A DNA stretch of 48,275 nt from Streptomyces globisporus (GCA_014649555.1 BMTG01000026.1:1-48275), one strand, 5' to 3'; shown: positions 24,634-36,511, numbered from the stretch's first letter. The notes: a model not told the origin generated them from the sequence alone. A program made the numbers and translations.

Positions 24634-26163
24634 TCACGAGGCCTCCTGGCGGTCGGCGGCCATCCCGACGGCGTCCAGCAGCGCGGTGCCCACGATGAGG
24701 TCGGCACCGCCGAACTCCGGGTCGTCCAGCTCCGCACCGTCGTCCACGGCGAAGAGCAGGCGCCGCTCGCCCTGGCGGTAGGCGGTGCCGACGGGCGGGC
24801 TGGCGGCGTGGACGGCGAGCAGGGCGACCAGGTACGGCAGGTCGGTGTCGCCGGTGCGGCGGGCCTCGGCGAGCAGTCCGGAGAGCCGGCGCGGGGCGTC
24901 GTGCTCCAGGTCGAGCAGGGTCATGGCGCGGGCGAGCTGCTCCTCGCTGAACCGGCTGTCGTCGGGGGTGGCGATCAGATCGGGCTCGGGCATCTCCGCG
25001 CCCAGGTGCTCGCGCTCCAGCGGCGGGGTGAGCAGCAGGTCGACCAGGTCCCCGATCCGTACGGAGGTGGGGGTGCGCAGTCCGGTGCCGTGGGCGAAGA
25101 AGGCGTCGGTGGCCCGGGTGGACTGCTCGACGGGGAGCGGGAGGAGCGGGGCGAGGAGCTGCCCGTACAGATCGAGGCCCGCGTGGGGGGCGGGCGGTGC
25201 GAAGGCCTGGCGGTCCTGTTCGGCGCGGAAGAGGGGACCCGCCTCCAGCAGCCGGGACTGGAGCTGGGTGTGGCGGCGGATGCAGTCCTTGACGATGTCG
25301 ACGAGCTCGGCGGCCCGGCGCTTGTGCTCGGGGTCCTCGGCCTCGTCGCGGGCCTTGCGGATGTTGGTGAGGATCGCGTTCTCGTGGCGGTAGCGGTCGG
25401 CCACGTGGTCGAGGGCCTCGGCGATCATGTCCGGGACGGTGTGGAGCCAGTCGACGGCGCGGACGTTGCGCCGGGTGGCCTCCAGGGTGCGGCGCAGGGT
25501 CTCGGCATACTGCACGGTGCGGTAGCGGGCCTGTTCGGCGGCGAGCTGGGCGTCGGCGAGACGGCCCCGGCTGATGAGGACCTCCAGCTTGACCTCGGCG
25601 GCGATCTGGGCACTGGTGACATCGGTGTCCAGCGCGCCGACGAGGACGTTGACCGCTTCGTCGGTGGCGCGGAGGTAGACCGTGCCGCCGTAGCCGGGGA
25701 CCTCTTCGATGAGCTTGAAGTCGTAGTCGCGGCGGACGTAGACCCCGTCGGTGTTGAAGGTGCCGTAGACCGCGCGGAAGCCCCGGTCGACGCTGCCGAC
25801 GTTGATCAGGTTCTCCAGGACCCAGCGGGCGACCCGTTCGTGTTCGGCGACGGGGCGGTCGGGGGCCTGGGCGGCGATGCGGGGCAGCAGCCTGGCCACT
25901 ATCTGGTCGTGGTCGGCACCGGTGTCGAAGTCCATGTTGAGCGTGACGTGGTCGATCGCGGCGAGGGCGACCTCCGCCATGGCGTACACCGTGTACTCGC
26001 CGGCCAGATTCGCCTTGCGGACGTCCAGGTCGTGCAGCGGAGCCGTGCACGCGAGGGCGCGCAGCCGCCGCGAGAGCCCCTCGTCGGCGGCGGGCCCCGG
26101 GGCAGGCCGCGGCCCCGCGCTGAGCTGCGGCGCAGCGGTGTCCGTGTTGGCAGGCGAAGTCAC
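24634..26163 (-). CDS. Kleisin-like SMC partner (MksF/JetA-like)
   Basis: 509-residue, mainly helical protein. After an extended N-terminus comes VYAMAEVALAAIDHVTLNMDFD and a winged-helix-like region. YGTFNTDGVYVRRDYDFKLIEE and TVYLRATDEAVNVLVGALDTD follow, then a long helix, IAAEVKLEVLISRGRLADAQLAAEQ, with further coiled coil to about residue 310. This layout matches JetA/MksF, the kleisins that clamp the two SMC heads. It is the first gene of the operon. GTG 26163 is chosen because TAATCT lies 7 nt upstream with TCGACC 18 bp further out, suggesting leaderless transcription. The operon starts 72 bp behind the 5-oxoprolinase gene. Confidence 0.78.
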   Translation of the reverse strand: MTSPANTDTAAPQLSAGPRPAPGPAADEGLSRRLRALACTAPLHDLDVRKANLAGEYTVYAMAEVALAAIDHVTLNMDFDTGADHDQIVARLLPRIAAQAPDRPVAEHERVARWVLENLINVGSVDRGFRAVYGTFNTDGVYVRRDYDFKLIEEVPGYGGTVYLRATDEAVNVLVGALDTDVTSAQIAAEVKLEVLISRGRLADAQLAAEQARYRTVQYAETLRRTLEATRRNVRAVDWLHTVPDMIAEALDHVADRYRHENAILTNIRKARDEAEDPEHKRRAAELVDIVKDCIRRHTQLQSRLLEAGPLFRAEQDRQAFAPPAPHAGLDLYGQLLAPLLPLPVEQSTRATDAFFAHGTGLRTPTSVRIGDLVDLLLTPPLEREHLGAEMPEPDLIATPDDSRFSEEQLARAMTLLDLEHDAPRRLSGLLAEARRTGDTDLPYLVALLAVHAASPPVGTAYRQGERRLLFAVDDGAELDDPEFGGADLIVGTALLDAVGMAADRQEAS

Positions 26164-26170
26164 GTGGGAC

Positions 26171-26200
26171 AGATTAGGTCCTCGCACTGACAACGGTCGA
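26171..26200 (-). promoter_or_regulatory. Candidate leaderless promoter of the SMC-like operon
   Basis: On the minus strand, TCGACC (26195-26200), an 18-bp spacer and TAATCT (26171-26176) are followed 7 nt later by the GTG start. The -10 is close to consensus, and no Shine-Dalgarno is present at proper spacing. Confidence 0.5.
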
Positions 26201-26235
26201 AACGGCGTTTATGCGACCGGTGTCGTACGGGAAGG

Positions 26236-29862
<3,627 letters not shown>

Positions 29863-29920
29863 GGCGCCATTCTGTGCCCGCGCCCATGACCTCGCAGGGG
29901 CGGAGGTCCTGGCGGGGCTC

Positions 29921-30493
29921 TCAGTCCGGGAAGAGCGCGGCCAGCCGGGGCAGCCGCCTGCGGTTCGCCTCCTCGTCCTCGGCGTCCCAGCTCTCGCCCT
30001 CCGGTGCCGCCGGGCGTATCCGCTCGCGCAGCGCCGCCTCCACCGCCGCGTCGAGCGAGTCGGTCTCGCCCCGGACGCGCCGGTAGGCCTCGGTCACCGG
30101 GACGCTCAGCGACTCGTATCCGATCCAGCCGCGCTCGCCTCGGCTCATCCGGACCACCACCGGCACGTCGGCCAGGGAGTCGGGATCGGCCACCGCCCGG
30201 CTGAAGGTCTCCCGCCCGAGCAGGGCCAGCCCGTCGCGGAAGTCCATGAAGCCGTCGTCGCCGCAGCCGCCCTCGATGAGGTAGGCGGCGTTCCAGAGGG
30301 GCCACCGATAGGCGGAATCGGTCACCGTGACCGCCGTGACGGCGAACGCCGTTATCCGTTCTGGCTCCAGGGCGGCGAGCACGTCCGTCAGCGCGCCCGG
30401 CAGCGGATCGTCGGGGGCGTCCCGGTCGTCCGCCGGGTCCCCGACGACGTCACGAGCCCGTTCGACGAGCCCCCACCACTCGTTGCTGTCCAT
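29921..30493 (-). CDS. DUF4240 domain protein
   Basis: 190-residue soluble protein. [14 protein letters not shown] at the start, then [36 protein letters not shown] in the middle, are characteristic of DUF4240, a family of unknown function scattered through actinobacteria and often near HEAT- or ankyrin-repeat genes, as here. ATG 30493 has no Shine-Dalgarno; TAGGCT (30501-30506) ends 7 nt upstream, and a hairpin lies directly behind it. Confidence 0.8.
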   Translation of the reverse strand: MDSNEWWGLVERARDVVGDPADDRDAPDDPLPGALTDVLAALEPERITAFAVTAVTVTDSAYRWPLWNAAYLIEGGCGDDGFMDFRDGLALLGRETFSRAVADPDSLADVPVVVRMSRGERGWIGYESLSVPVTEAYRRVRGETDSLDAAVEAALRERIRPAAPEGESWDAEDEEANRRRLPRLAALFPD

Positions 30494-30506
30494 GGTGAAA
30501 AGCCTA

Positions 30507-30535
30507 GGAGGAGGGTCTGACAACGACCCTCCTCC
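30507..30535 (-). terminator. Hairpin between HEAT-repeat and DUF4240 genes
   Basis: Perfect 11-bp stem (30507-30517 with 30525-30535), 7-nt loop. On the minus strand it starts 20 nt after the HEAT-protein stop and is followed by TAGGCTTTT. It looks like a terminator squeezed between two tandem genes, only 13 nt before the next ATG. Confidence 0.7.
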
Positions 30536-30555
30536 GGCATCCTTGAGCTCCGGCC

Positions 30556-31974
30556 TCAGACGGCCGACGCGTCCGGCCCGATCCGGCTGCGCACCGCCGT
30601 CTGGACCTCGGCCTCCTCGGCCGGGTCGGCGGCGAGGCGGCGCAGGCGTTCGGCGACGCGGATGTCACCGGTCTCGGCGTGCAGGGCGGCCACCTCGCGG
30701 GTGGTCTCCTCGCAGTCCCAGAGGCACTCCACCGCGAATCCGGTCGCGAAGGACGGGTCGGTGGCGGCCAGGGCGCGGGCGGCCCTGCCCCGCAGGTGCG
30801 AGGAGGACGTCTCGCGGTACACGTGGCGCAGGACGGGGGCCGCGCAGGCGATGCCGAGGCGGCCGGCTCCGTCGACGAGGGTCCACAGCCGGGGGGCGTC
30901 GGGTCCGTCGCCGCGTACGGCCTCCCGGAGCGCGCCGAGGACTTGGGGAGCGTCCTGGGCGGTGCCTCGGCAGGCGAGCACTCCGGCGGCGGAGGCGCCG
31001 AGTGCGTCGGGGCGGTGGGCCCAGCGCCTGGCCCGCCCGACGGCGGCGTCGCCGGTCATCCGCTCGAAGGCGGCGATGGCCGTGTGGGCGACGGTGCGGG
31101 AGGGGCTGACGGCGGCGGCCTCGATGAGGTCGAGGACGACGGGTTCGCCGGCTTCCGCGAGGTAGTGCAGGGCGGCGCAGCGGGCGCCTTCGGGGCCGCT
31201 GCGGGCGGCCTCGACGATCTGGGGAAGGTCGTCGGGTCCGGCGACGGCGGTGAGGCAGCGGGCCGCGGGGACGTGCAGTTCGCTGCCGCGTTCCAGGGCC
31301 TGCTGGGCCCAGTCGAAGACGGCCTGGACGCTCCAGCCGGGGCGGGGACCCCCGGGGCGCATCTGGCGCTGCCATCGGTCGAACGAGCCCTGTTCACCGG
31401 CGGCCCGGACGCGGGCGCCGACCGCTTCGCGCGGGTCGTCGGCCCACAGGCGCCAGGGGCGCGGCTCGAAAGAGTCGCGTACGGCGGCGGCGAGGTCGGC
31501 CGCGCCCTGGTCGGTGGCCGGGAAGCGGGCGAGGACGGGCAGCGCGAGGGAGCGCAGGCCGGCGTCGTCGTCGCGCAGGGCCAGCTCGTCCAGGGCCCAG
31601 GTCCAGTTGGCGCCGGTCGTCGCGTAGCGGCGGAGGAGGGCCAGGGCGTCGTCGCGTCCGTAGGAGGCGAGGTGGCCGAGGACGGAGAGCGCCAGACCGG
31701 TGCGGGAGTCGTCGGTATCGATGGGGTCGTCGGGATCGGCGAGGTGCCGCTCGATCTCCTCGATACCGCCGTCGAGGTCGAGGTAGAGGCGCGCGTAGTA
31801 GAGGGAGCGGTTCTCCAGCTGCCAGTCGTGGCGGGGGTCGCTCACGACGCAGTGGTTGAGGGCCGCGAGGGCCTCGGGGCGTGGTGCGGCGAGCGCGTGG
31901 AGCGTGCCGTCGCCGCGGCCCCTCTGCAGCAGACCGAGCAGGGTGCCGCTCGGCGCTATGAACGGATCGAACAT
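30556..31974 (-). CDS. HEAT-repeat protein
   Basis: 472-residue soluble alpha-solenoid protein. Repeated helical pairs of HEAT/PBS-lyase type run throughout: LALSVLGHLASYGRDDALALLRRYA, ELALRDDDAGLRSLALPVLARF, LPQIVEAARSGPEGARCAALHYLAEAG and LRGRAARALAATDPSFATGFAVECLWDC. Such proteins mediate protein-protein contacts, and no catalytic motif is present. ATG 31974 has GTGAGG 9 nt upstream. Function is unknown; neighbours are DUF4240 and ankyrin-repeat proteins. Confidence 0.85.
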   Translation of the reverse strand: MFDPFIAPSGTLLGLLQRGRGDGTLHALAAPRPEALAALNHCVVSDPRHDWQLENRSLYYARLYLDLDGGIEEIERHLADPDDPIDTDDSRTGLALSVLGHLASYGRDDALALLRRYATTGANWTWALDELALRDDDAGLRSLALPVLARFPATDQGAADLAAAVRDSFEPRPWRLWADDPREAVGARVRAAGEQGSFDRWQRQMRPGGPRPGWSVQAVFDWAQQALERGSELHVPAARCLTAVAGPDDLPQIVEAARSGPEGARCAALHYLAEAGEPVVLDLIEAAAVSPSRTVAHTAIAAFERMTGDAAVGRARRWAHRPDALGASAAGVLACRGTAQDAPQVLGALREAVRGDGPDAPRLWTLVDGAGRLGIACAAPVLRHVYRETSSSHLRGRAARALAATDPSFATGFAVECLWDCEETTREVAALHAETGDIRVAERLRRLAADPAEEAEVQTAVRSRIGPDASAV

Positions 31975-32154
31975 GGGAGAAAGCCTCACATCAAGCTGTC
32001 GACGCAACCGGGACTGTGCAGTGCCCCGTGCCTCTCGGCACGCGGGGGTGTCCGGGGGACACCGTTACGCCGCGCAGTGACATGATCGGCCGACCGCCGT
32101 CTTTCGCCTGGTGTAGAGCATCTTCCTCTGCCTCTCGTCGGTGGCCCTGAGCGG

Positions 32155-32211
32155 GCCCGCGACGTCATGATGACCCAGCCATTTCGCCACCGCGACCACA
32201 TTTACGACGGA
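32155..32211 (-). pseudogene. Possible tyrosine-recombinase C-terminal scrap
   Basis: A minus-strand frame in the 290-bp gap between the HEAT and ankyrin genes reads SVVNVVAVAKWLGHHDVAG. The V-x-V-V-A-x-x-L/W-L-GH block is the hallmark just before the catalytic tyrosine of phage-type integrases. The flanking sequence does not continue as an integrase and no Tyr context is kept. It could be chance in a short frame. The rest of 31975-32263 shows nothing recognisable. Confidence 0.3.
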
Positions 32212-32263
32212 CCGGTCAGCGAAGCCCACGGCGGACGCGCCCAGCGGCGCCCCCGCCGGCGTC

Positions 32264-32656
32264 TCACCGCGCACCGAAGCGTTCCAGCAGGTCGGACTTG
32301 CCGAACATCCGAGCCGTGTCCAGCGCGGACGGTGTTCCGGCGGCCGGGTCGGCGCCTGCGGCGAGCAGGGCGTCGATGACGGCGTCCTCGCCCTTGAAGA
32401 CGGCTCCGGCCAGCGGGGTCTGGCCCCGGTCGTTGGCCCGGTCCGGGTCGGCCTCGCGGGCGACGAGGGCGGCGACCGTGGCGGCGTGCCCGTGGTAGGC
32501 GGCGAGCATCAGCAGCGTGTCGCCCCGGTCGTTGGTGAGGTTGGCGGGGACTCCGGCCTCGACGTACGCGGTGAGGGCCTCGGTGTCGCCGGTGCGGGCC
32601 AGGTCGAAGACCTTGGTCGCCAGCTCGACCACCTCGGGATCGGGGGTTTCGCTCAT
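32264..32656 (-). CDS. Ankyrin-repeat protein
   Basis: 130-residue protein built of about three ankyrin repeats: TNDRGDTLLMLAAYHGHAATVAALVAREADPDRA, NDRGQTPLAGAVFKGEDAVIDALLAAGADP and TPSALDTARMFGKSDLLERFG, preceded by a capping helix (VVELATKVFDLARTGDTEAL). It is likely a cytoplasmic protein-binding adaptor, and single small ankyrin proteins of this size are common in Streptomyces. ATG 32656 is chosen as the natural start of the fold; a GTG at 32689 would add 11 residues. The ribosome-binding site is poor. Confidence 0.87.
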   Translation of the reverse strand: MSETPDPEVVELATKVFDLARTGDTEALTAYVEAGVPANLTNDRGDTLLMLAAYHGHAATVAALVAREADPDRANDRGQTPLAGAVFKGEDAVIDALLAAGADPAAGTPSALDTARMFGKSDLLERFGAR

Positions 32657-32987
32657 CGGGACGGGCCGCCTTCCTTCGACTGCTGCCACGGCTGCTCACC
32701 GCCGTGGTTGACCTGGTGGGGAGTACGGCGGGGGACCGTACGAGTGAATCGACAGGGTACTGCTCCCGGGCCGACATGACCCGGCCCGGATACGGCAAGG
32801 GATCACCGCGGCTGATCCCTGCCCGGCACGGACCGGGTGATGCCGCTCCCCGGGGGCCGACTTCTGTGAGCCAGTCAAGTGAAAGCGCGGGATATTCACT
32901 CGATTGCACCTTTTGTCGTATAGATACTTCCCGTGATCCTGGAAGGACTCATGGTGACTGTCCCCTTCAACCAGGAGAGAACCGCTC
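32657..32987. promoter_or_regulatory. Divergent region with promoter for the 64-residue membrane protein
   Basis: A 331-bp gap. Near its right end is a locally AT-rich stretch with TATAGA (32919-32924) and a weak TTCACT 18 bp upstream, a plausible rightward promoter. GGAGAG precedes the next ATG. A plus-strand frame at 32704-32991 is open but does not look coding. Confidence 0.4.
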
Positions 32988-33182
32988 ATGATCCTTTCCA
33001 TCTCGGGCGTGGTACTGCTCGCCATCATCGTCTTCCTGTTCTTCAAGAAGGACGGGCTCAAGGCATCCCACGCCATCGTCTGTGCCCTGTTCGGCTTCTA
33101 CCTGGCCGGCACCGCCATCGCACCGAGCATCACGGCGGGCGGGGCGAGCCTCGCCGGCCTGCTGGGCGGGATCAAGTTCTGA
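32988..33182 (+). CDS. Small two-TM membrane protein
   Basis: 64-residue hydrophobic protein: TM1 ISGVVLLAIIVFLFF, a short basic loop (KKDGLKASH), TM2 AIVCALFGFYLAGTAIA, then a Gly/Ala-rich end. GGAGAG lies 10 nt before the ATG. It sits 37 bp upstream of the FtsK-like gene and is probably co-transcribed. It resembles the tiny Spd-type membrane proteins that accompany FtsK/TraB-like genes on actinomycete conjugative elements, but the match is by size and context only. Confidence 0.8.
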   Translation: MILSISGVVLLAIIVFLFFKKDGLKASHAIVCALFGFYLAGTAIAPSITAGGASLAGLLGGIKF

Positions 33183-33219
33183 CGCTCCGCAACCGCTCCC
33201 ACCCCTTCAGGAGACCGAC

Positions 33220-34890
33220 GTGGCCCGGCGACCACTCCCCCGCATTCTGAGCAGCGGCAGCGCTTCGATCACTCGCAGCAGAGAGATCGCGCGCACGGCC
33301 GCCGACAGTGCCACCGATGTCCTCCATCCGCTGATCACGGTGGTCCGCGGACTGCGGCTGCTGGCCGTGTCAGGCCGGCAGAAGTGGGTCGCCACTCCCA
33401 AGGAACGGCGTGGTCCCAAGCTGTTCCTGGGCGCGGCCTGCGTGCTGGTGGTGGCGCTCGTCCCGTACGGGCCGATCCTGGCCCTGATCACGGTGATGGG
33501 CGCTGCCGCGTGGAAGGGGCGGGAGCGGACCCCTGTGCGGACCGGGCCCGACGAGTCGGAGACCGCGCGCCTGCGGTCGCTGTACGAGGCGCTCGTGCCG
33601 TACTTCTCCACGGCCGACGACCCCGATCCGCTCTTCGCCCACGGCGGCGACTGGACGAAGGCCTTCGACGGGTACGCCTTCGACCAGAACGGGCGGCTCA
33701 CCAGCCTCCGGATCTCCTACCCCGCGTACTTCATGGACGGCGAGGCAGCCGCCCGGTCCCGGATCGAGCAGCTGCTCCACACCAAGTCCGGCCGGGGCCG
33801 CGAGTACCGCTTCGGCTGGGACGAGGAGGCCAACCGCCTCGTCATGACCGTGCTGGACGCCCTCCCCACGACGATCGCCGCCCAGCGCTTCGTCGCCGCG
33901 CCCGGCGAGACGGTCCTCGGCTTCACCGACCCGGACTCCGTCTCACGCACCGTCCCCGTGCGCGACGGCGGCACCACGGTGGACGCCTCGCCGGTCGTCT
34001 GGCGGACCGGCGGCCGCTCCACCGAACCGCATCTGCTGGCCGTCGGACAGCCCGGCGGCGGCACCACGACCCTGGTCCGCTCGATCGCCCTGCAGGCCCT
34101 CCAGAACGGTGACGTGATCATCGTCGACGGCGGCGGGAGCGGTGAGTACGCCGCTCTCACCGGCCGGAACGGCGTCCTCGCCGTGGAGTCCGGCCTCGGC
34201 GGCGCGCTGGCCACCCTGGAGTGGGCGGCGCACGAGACGGAGCGCCGCCTGATCACCGCCAATCTGGCCCGCCAGAGCGGCCGCCCGGCGCCGGACGACA
34301 TCCGCCGCCCGCTGTGGATCCTGCTGGACCGCCCCGGTGTCCTCGGCCATCTCGCGGCAGCCGACGGCAGGTCCGACCCGCAGGAGCTGCTGCGGATCCC
34401 GCTGCGGCACGGCCGGGCGGCGCAGGTCACCGTCGTGCTGGCCGAGCAGTTCGACGCGCTGGACACCCTCACGGAGACCGTCCGGACCCATACCCGCGCC
34501 CGCGCCGTCCTCGGGCCGGCCTCCCCCGAGCAGATCGAGGCCGTCCTCGGCGCCGTACCGCACACCACTCCCCCGCCCGAGGTCCCCGCGGGCCGCGGCT
34601 ACGTCCGGCTCGGCGCGGGCCCGGTCCTGCGGCTCCAGGTGCCCGCCACCCCGGACCCGTACGACGACGCCACCAGCGACGCGCACCGGCAGGCGGTGCT
34701 CGACCTGCTGCCCGGCCGGGGCGAGGCGACGGAGGCGGCGCCCGTGCCGGAGCCGGCCGAGGAGGGCCCGGCGACGGCACCGGTGCCCGTGGCCGCGGAA
34801 ACGGCGCCCGTTCCGGTGGAGGCGATGGTCACCGAGGCCCGGCCGTCCGAGCCGCTGGCGAAGGCGCAGCCGGCGGGCGCCGAGAGCTGA
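33220..34890 (+). CDS. FtsK/SpoIIIE-like membrane protein with degenerate P-loop
   Basis: 556-residue protein. An N-terminal region with one or two TM segments (LFLGAACVLVVALVPYGPILALITVMGAAAW, about 68-98) leads to an accessory domain and then an FtsK-like ATPase domain. The P-loop reads GQPGGGTTT (276-284), with Thr282 where the essential Lys should be. IIVDGGGSGEY and WILLDRPGVLGHL follow, the latter a Walker B-like strand. The C-terminal 80 residues are Ala/Pro/Glu-rich and disordered. GTG 33220 follows AGGAG at 6 nt. The domain is whole and uninterrupted, so this looks like a maintained non-canonical ATPase fold rather than a decayed gene. Confidence 0.8.
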   Translation: MARRPLPRILSSGSASITRSREIARTAADSATDVLHPLITVVRGLRLLAVSGRQKWVATPKERRGPKLFLGAACVLVVALVPYGPILALITVMGAAAWKGRERTPVRTGPDESETARLRSLYEALVPYFSTADDPDPLFAHGGDWTKAFDGYAFDQNGRLTSLRISYPAYFMDGEAAARSRIEQLLHTKSGRGREYRFGWDEEANRLVMTVLDALPTTIAAQRFVAAPGETVLGFTDPDSVSRTVPVRDGGTTVDASPVVWRTGGRSTEPHLLAVGQPGGGTTTLVRSIALQALQNGDVIIVDGGGSGEYAALTGRNGVLAVESGLGGALATLEWAAHETERRLITANLARQSGRPAPDDIRRPLWILLDRPGVLGHLAAADGRSDPQELLRIPLRHGRAAQVTVVLAEQFDALDTLTETVRTHTRARAVLGPASPEQIEAVLGAVPHTTPPPEVPAGRGYVRLGAGPVLRLQVPATPDPYDDATSDAHRQAVLDLLPGRGEATEAAPVPEPAEEGPATAPVPVAAETAPVPVEAMVTEARPSEPLAKAQPAGAES

Positions 34891-34910
34891 TCGGGCGCAC
34901 GCGAAGAGCA

Positions 34911-34954
34911 CGGCGGGCGGGGAACGGGCCTGATGGCCCGTTCCCCGCCCGCCG
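34911..34954. terminator. Bidirectional terminator, FtsK-like / MocR
   Basis: Perfect 20-bp stem (34911-34930 with 34935-34954) with a TGAT loop, placed between the FtsK-like stop and the convergent MocR stop. There is no U tract, as in many streptomycete terminators. Confidence 0.85.
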
Positions 34955-34968
34955 CCGTCATGCCGGCC

Positions 34969-36468
34969 TCAGGCCACGAAGGAGCGCGGGGTGTCGGCCC
35001 CGGCGCCCGCCCCGGAGCGCACCAGGTCCACCGCCGCGGCCAGGCGTACGGCCGCCTCGTCGGCGACCGGCCCGCTCACCGTGAACGGCAGCCGTACGTA
35101 CCCCTCGAAGGCGCCGTCGACCCCGAAGCGGGGGCCCGACGGCACGCGGACGCCGACGCGTTCACCCGCCACGGCCAGCCGCGACCCGGAGATGCCGCCG
35201 GTGCGCACCCACAGCGTCAGCCCGCCGCGCGGCACGGTGTACTCCCAGTCCGGCAGCTCCCGGCGCACCGCCGCGACCAGGGCGTCCCGGTTCTCCCGCG
35301 CCTGGCTCCGCCGGACCTCGACGGCCTGTTCCCAGCCGCCGGTGCCCATGAGCCAGTTGATCGCGAGCTGTTCCAGGACGGGCGTACCCATGTCGGCGTA
35401 GGCACGGGCGGCGACCAGGCTGCGGATGACGTCCGGGGCCGCGCGCACCCAGCCGATGCGCATGCCGGCCCAGAAGGCCTTGCTGGCCGATCCGACGGTC
35501 AGGACCGTGCTGCCAGCCGGGTCGAAGGCGCAGACCCGGCGCGGCATGGCGATGTCGGCGTCCAGGCGGAGTTCGTTCATGGTCTCGTCGACGACCAGGA
35601 CCGTTCCGGCGGACCGGGCCGCCTCCACCAGGTCGCGGCGCTGCTGCTCGTCGGCGAGCGCGCCGGTGGGGTTGTGGAAGTCGGCGACCACATAGGCGAG
35701 CCGGGGCGCGGCGTCCCGGAGCACCTGGCGCCAGCGGTTCATGTCCCAGCCGCCGAGCCCTTCCTGCATCGCGACCGGGACGAGGCGGGCGCCCGTCTCG
35801 CGCATCAGCTGGAGGATGTTGGCGTAACTGGGGGACTCGACCGCGATCCGCTCCCCGCGACCGGCGAAGAGGTGGCAGATCGCGTCGATGGCGCCCATCG
35901 CACCGGTGGTGACCATGATCTGTTCGGGCATGGTCGGAATGCCGAGGGCGGTGTAGCGGTCGGCGATCATCTGGCGCAGGGCGGGCAGTCCGGCCGGGTA
36001 GTCGCCGTGCGTGTGGGCGTACGGCGGCAGTTCCTCCAACGCCCCCTGGACCGCCCGCGTCAGCCAGGGCTCGGGCGCGGGCAGGGCCGCGCAGCCCAGG
36101 TCGATCATCGAGCCGAGCGACTCCGGGGGCAGTGGTTCGAGGCCGCGGGCGGGCAGCGGATTGCCGGCCGGCACGGCGGTCCAGCTGCCCGCGCCGCGCC
36201 GGGACTCCAGGAAGCCTTCGGCGCGCAGGGCCTCGTAAGCGGCGGCGACGGTCGTACGGCTCACCGACAGGGCGAGGGCCAGTTCGCGTTCGGCGGGAAG
36301 CCGGGCGGCGACCGGAACGCGGCCTTCCAGGACGAGCAGCCGTACGCCGTCGGCGAGCGCGCGGTAGGCGGGCGGCTTGCGGCCGCCAGGGCCGGTGGGC
36401 CGGGCCTGTTGCGACCGGAGCTGCCGGGCGAGCTGGGCCGCTCCCACCGTCGATGTCCACTGCGCCAT
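34969..36468 (-). CDS. MocR-type GntR/aminotransferase transcription factor
   Basis: 499-residue MocR-family regulator. An N-terminal GntR winged helix (about 30-100; LPAERELALALSVSRTTVAAAYEALRAEGFL) is joined to a fold-type I aminotransferase domain with DFHNPTGAL, VDETMNEL and the PLP lysine Lys330 in VGSASKAFWAGMRIGW. Such proteins sense PLP or an amino-compound adduct. It is divergent from a YczE-like membrane gene, a pairing also seen in Bacillus (YcxD/YczE) and typical of a local regulator-target unit. ATG 36468 has GGTGG about 10 nt upstream. Confidence 0.92.
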   Translation of the reverse strand: MAQWTSTVGAAQLARQLRSQQARPTGPGGRKPPAYRALADGVRLLVLEGRVPVAARLPAERELALALSVSRTTVAAAYEALRAEGFLESRRGAGSWTAVPAGNPLPARGLEPLPPESLGSMIDLGCAALPAPEPWLTRAVQGALEELPPYAHTHGDYPAGLPALRQMIADRYTALGIPTMPEQIMVTTGAMGAIDAICHLFAGRGERIAVESPSYANILQLMRETGARLVPVAMQEGLGGWDMNRWRQVLRDAAPRLAYVVADFHNPTGALADEQQRRDLVEAARSAGTVLVVDETMNELRLDADIAMPRRVCAFDPAGSTVLTVGSASKAFWAGMRIGWVRAAPDVIRSLVAARAYADMGTPVLEQLAINWLMGTGGWEQAVEVRRSQARENRDALVAAVRRELPDWEYTVPRGGLTLWVRTGGISGSRLAVAGERVGVRVPSGPRFGVDGAFEGYVRLPFTVSGPVADEAAVRLAAAVDLVRSGAGAGADTPRSFVA

Positions 36469-36494
36469 CGAAATCAGTCCACCTTCCTCGAATT

Positions 36495-36511
36495 GGCCAT
36501 AGTTGATGGCC
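36495..36511. promoter_or_regulatory. Inverted repeat between MocR gene and yczE-like gene
   Basis: GGCCAT-AGTTG-ATGGCC, a perfect 6+5+6 inverted repeat, lies 26 bp before the MocR start and about 60 bp before the divergent membrane-protein start. The position is right for an operator used by the MocR protein on both genes. Confidence 0.5.

Noticed and set aside
32704-32991. 95-codon plus-strand frame before the small membrane protein
   Set aside because: Composition is unlike neighbouring proteins, no ribosome-binding site, and it overlaps the probable promoter.
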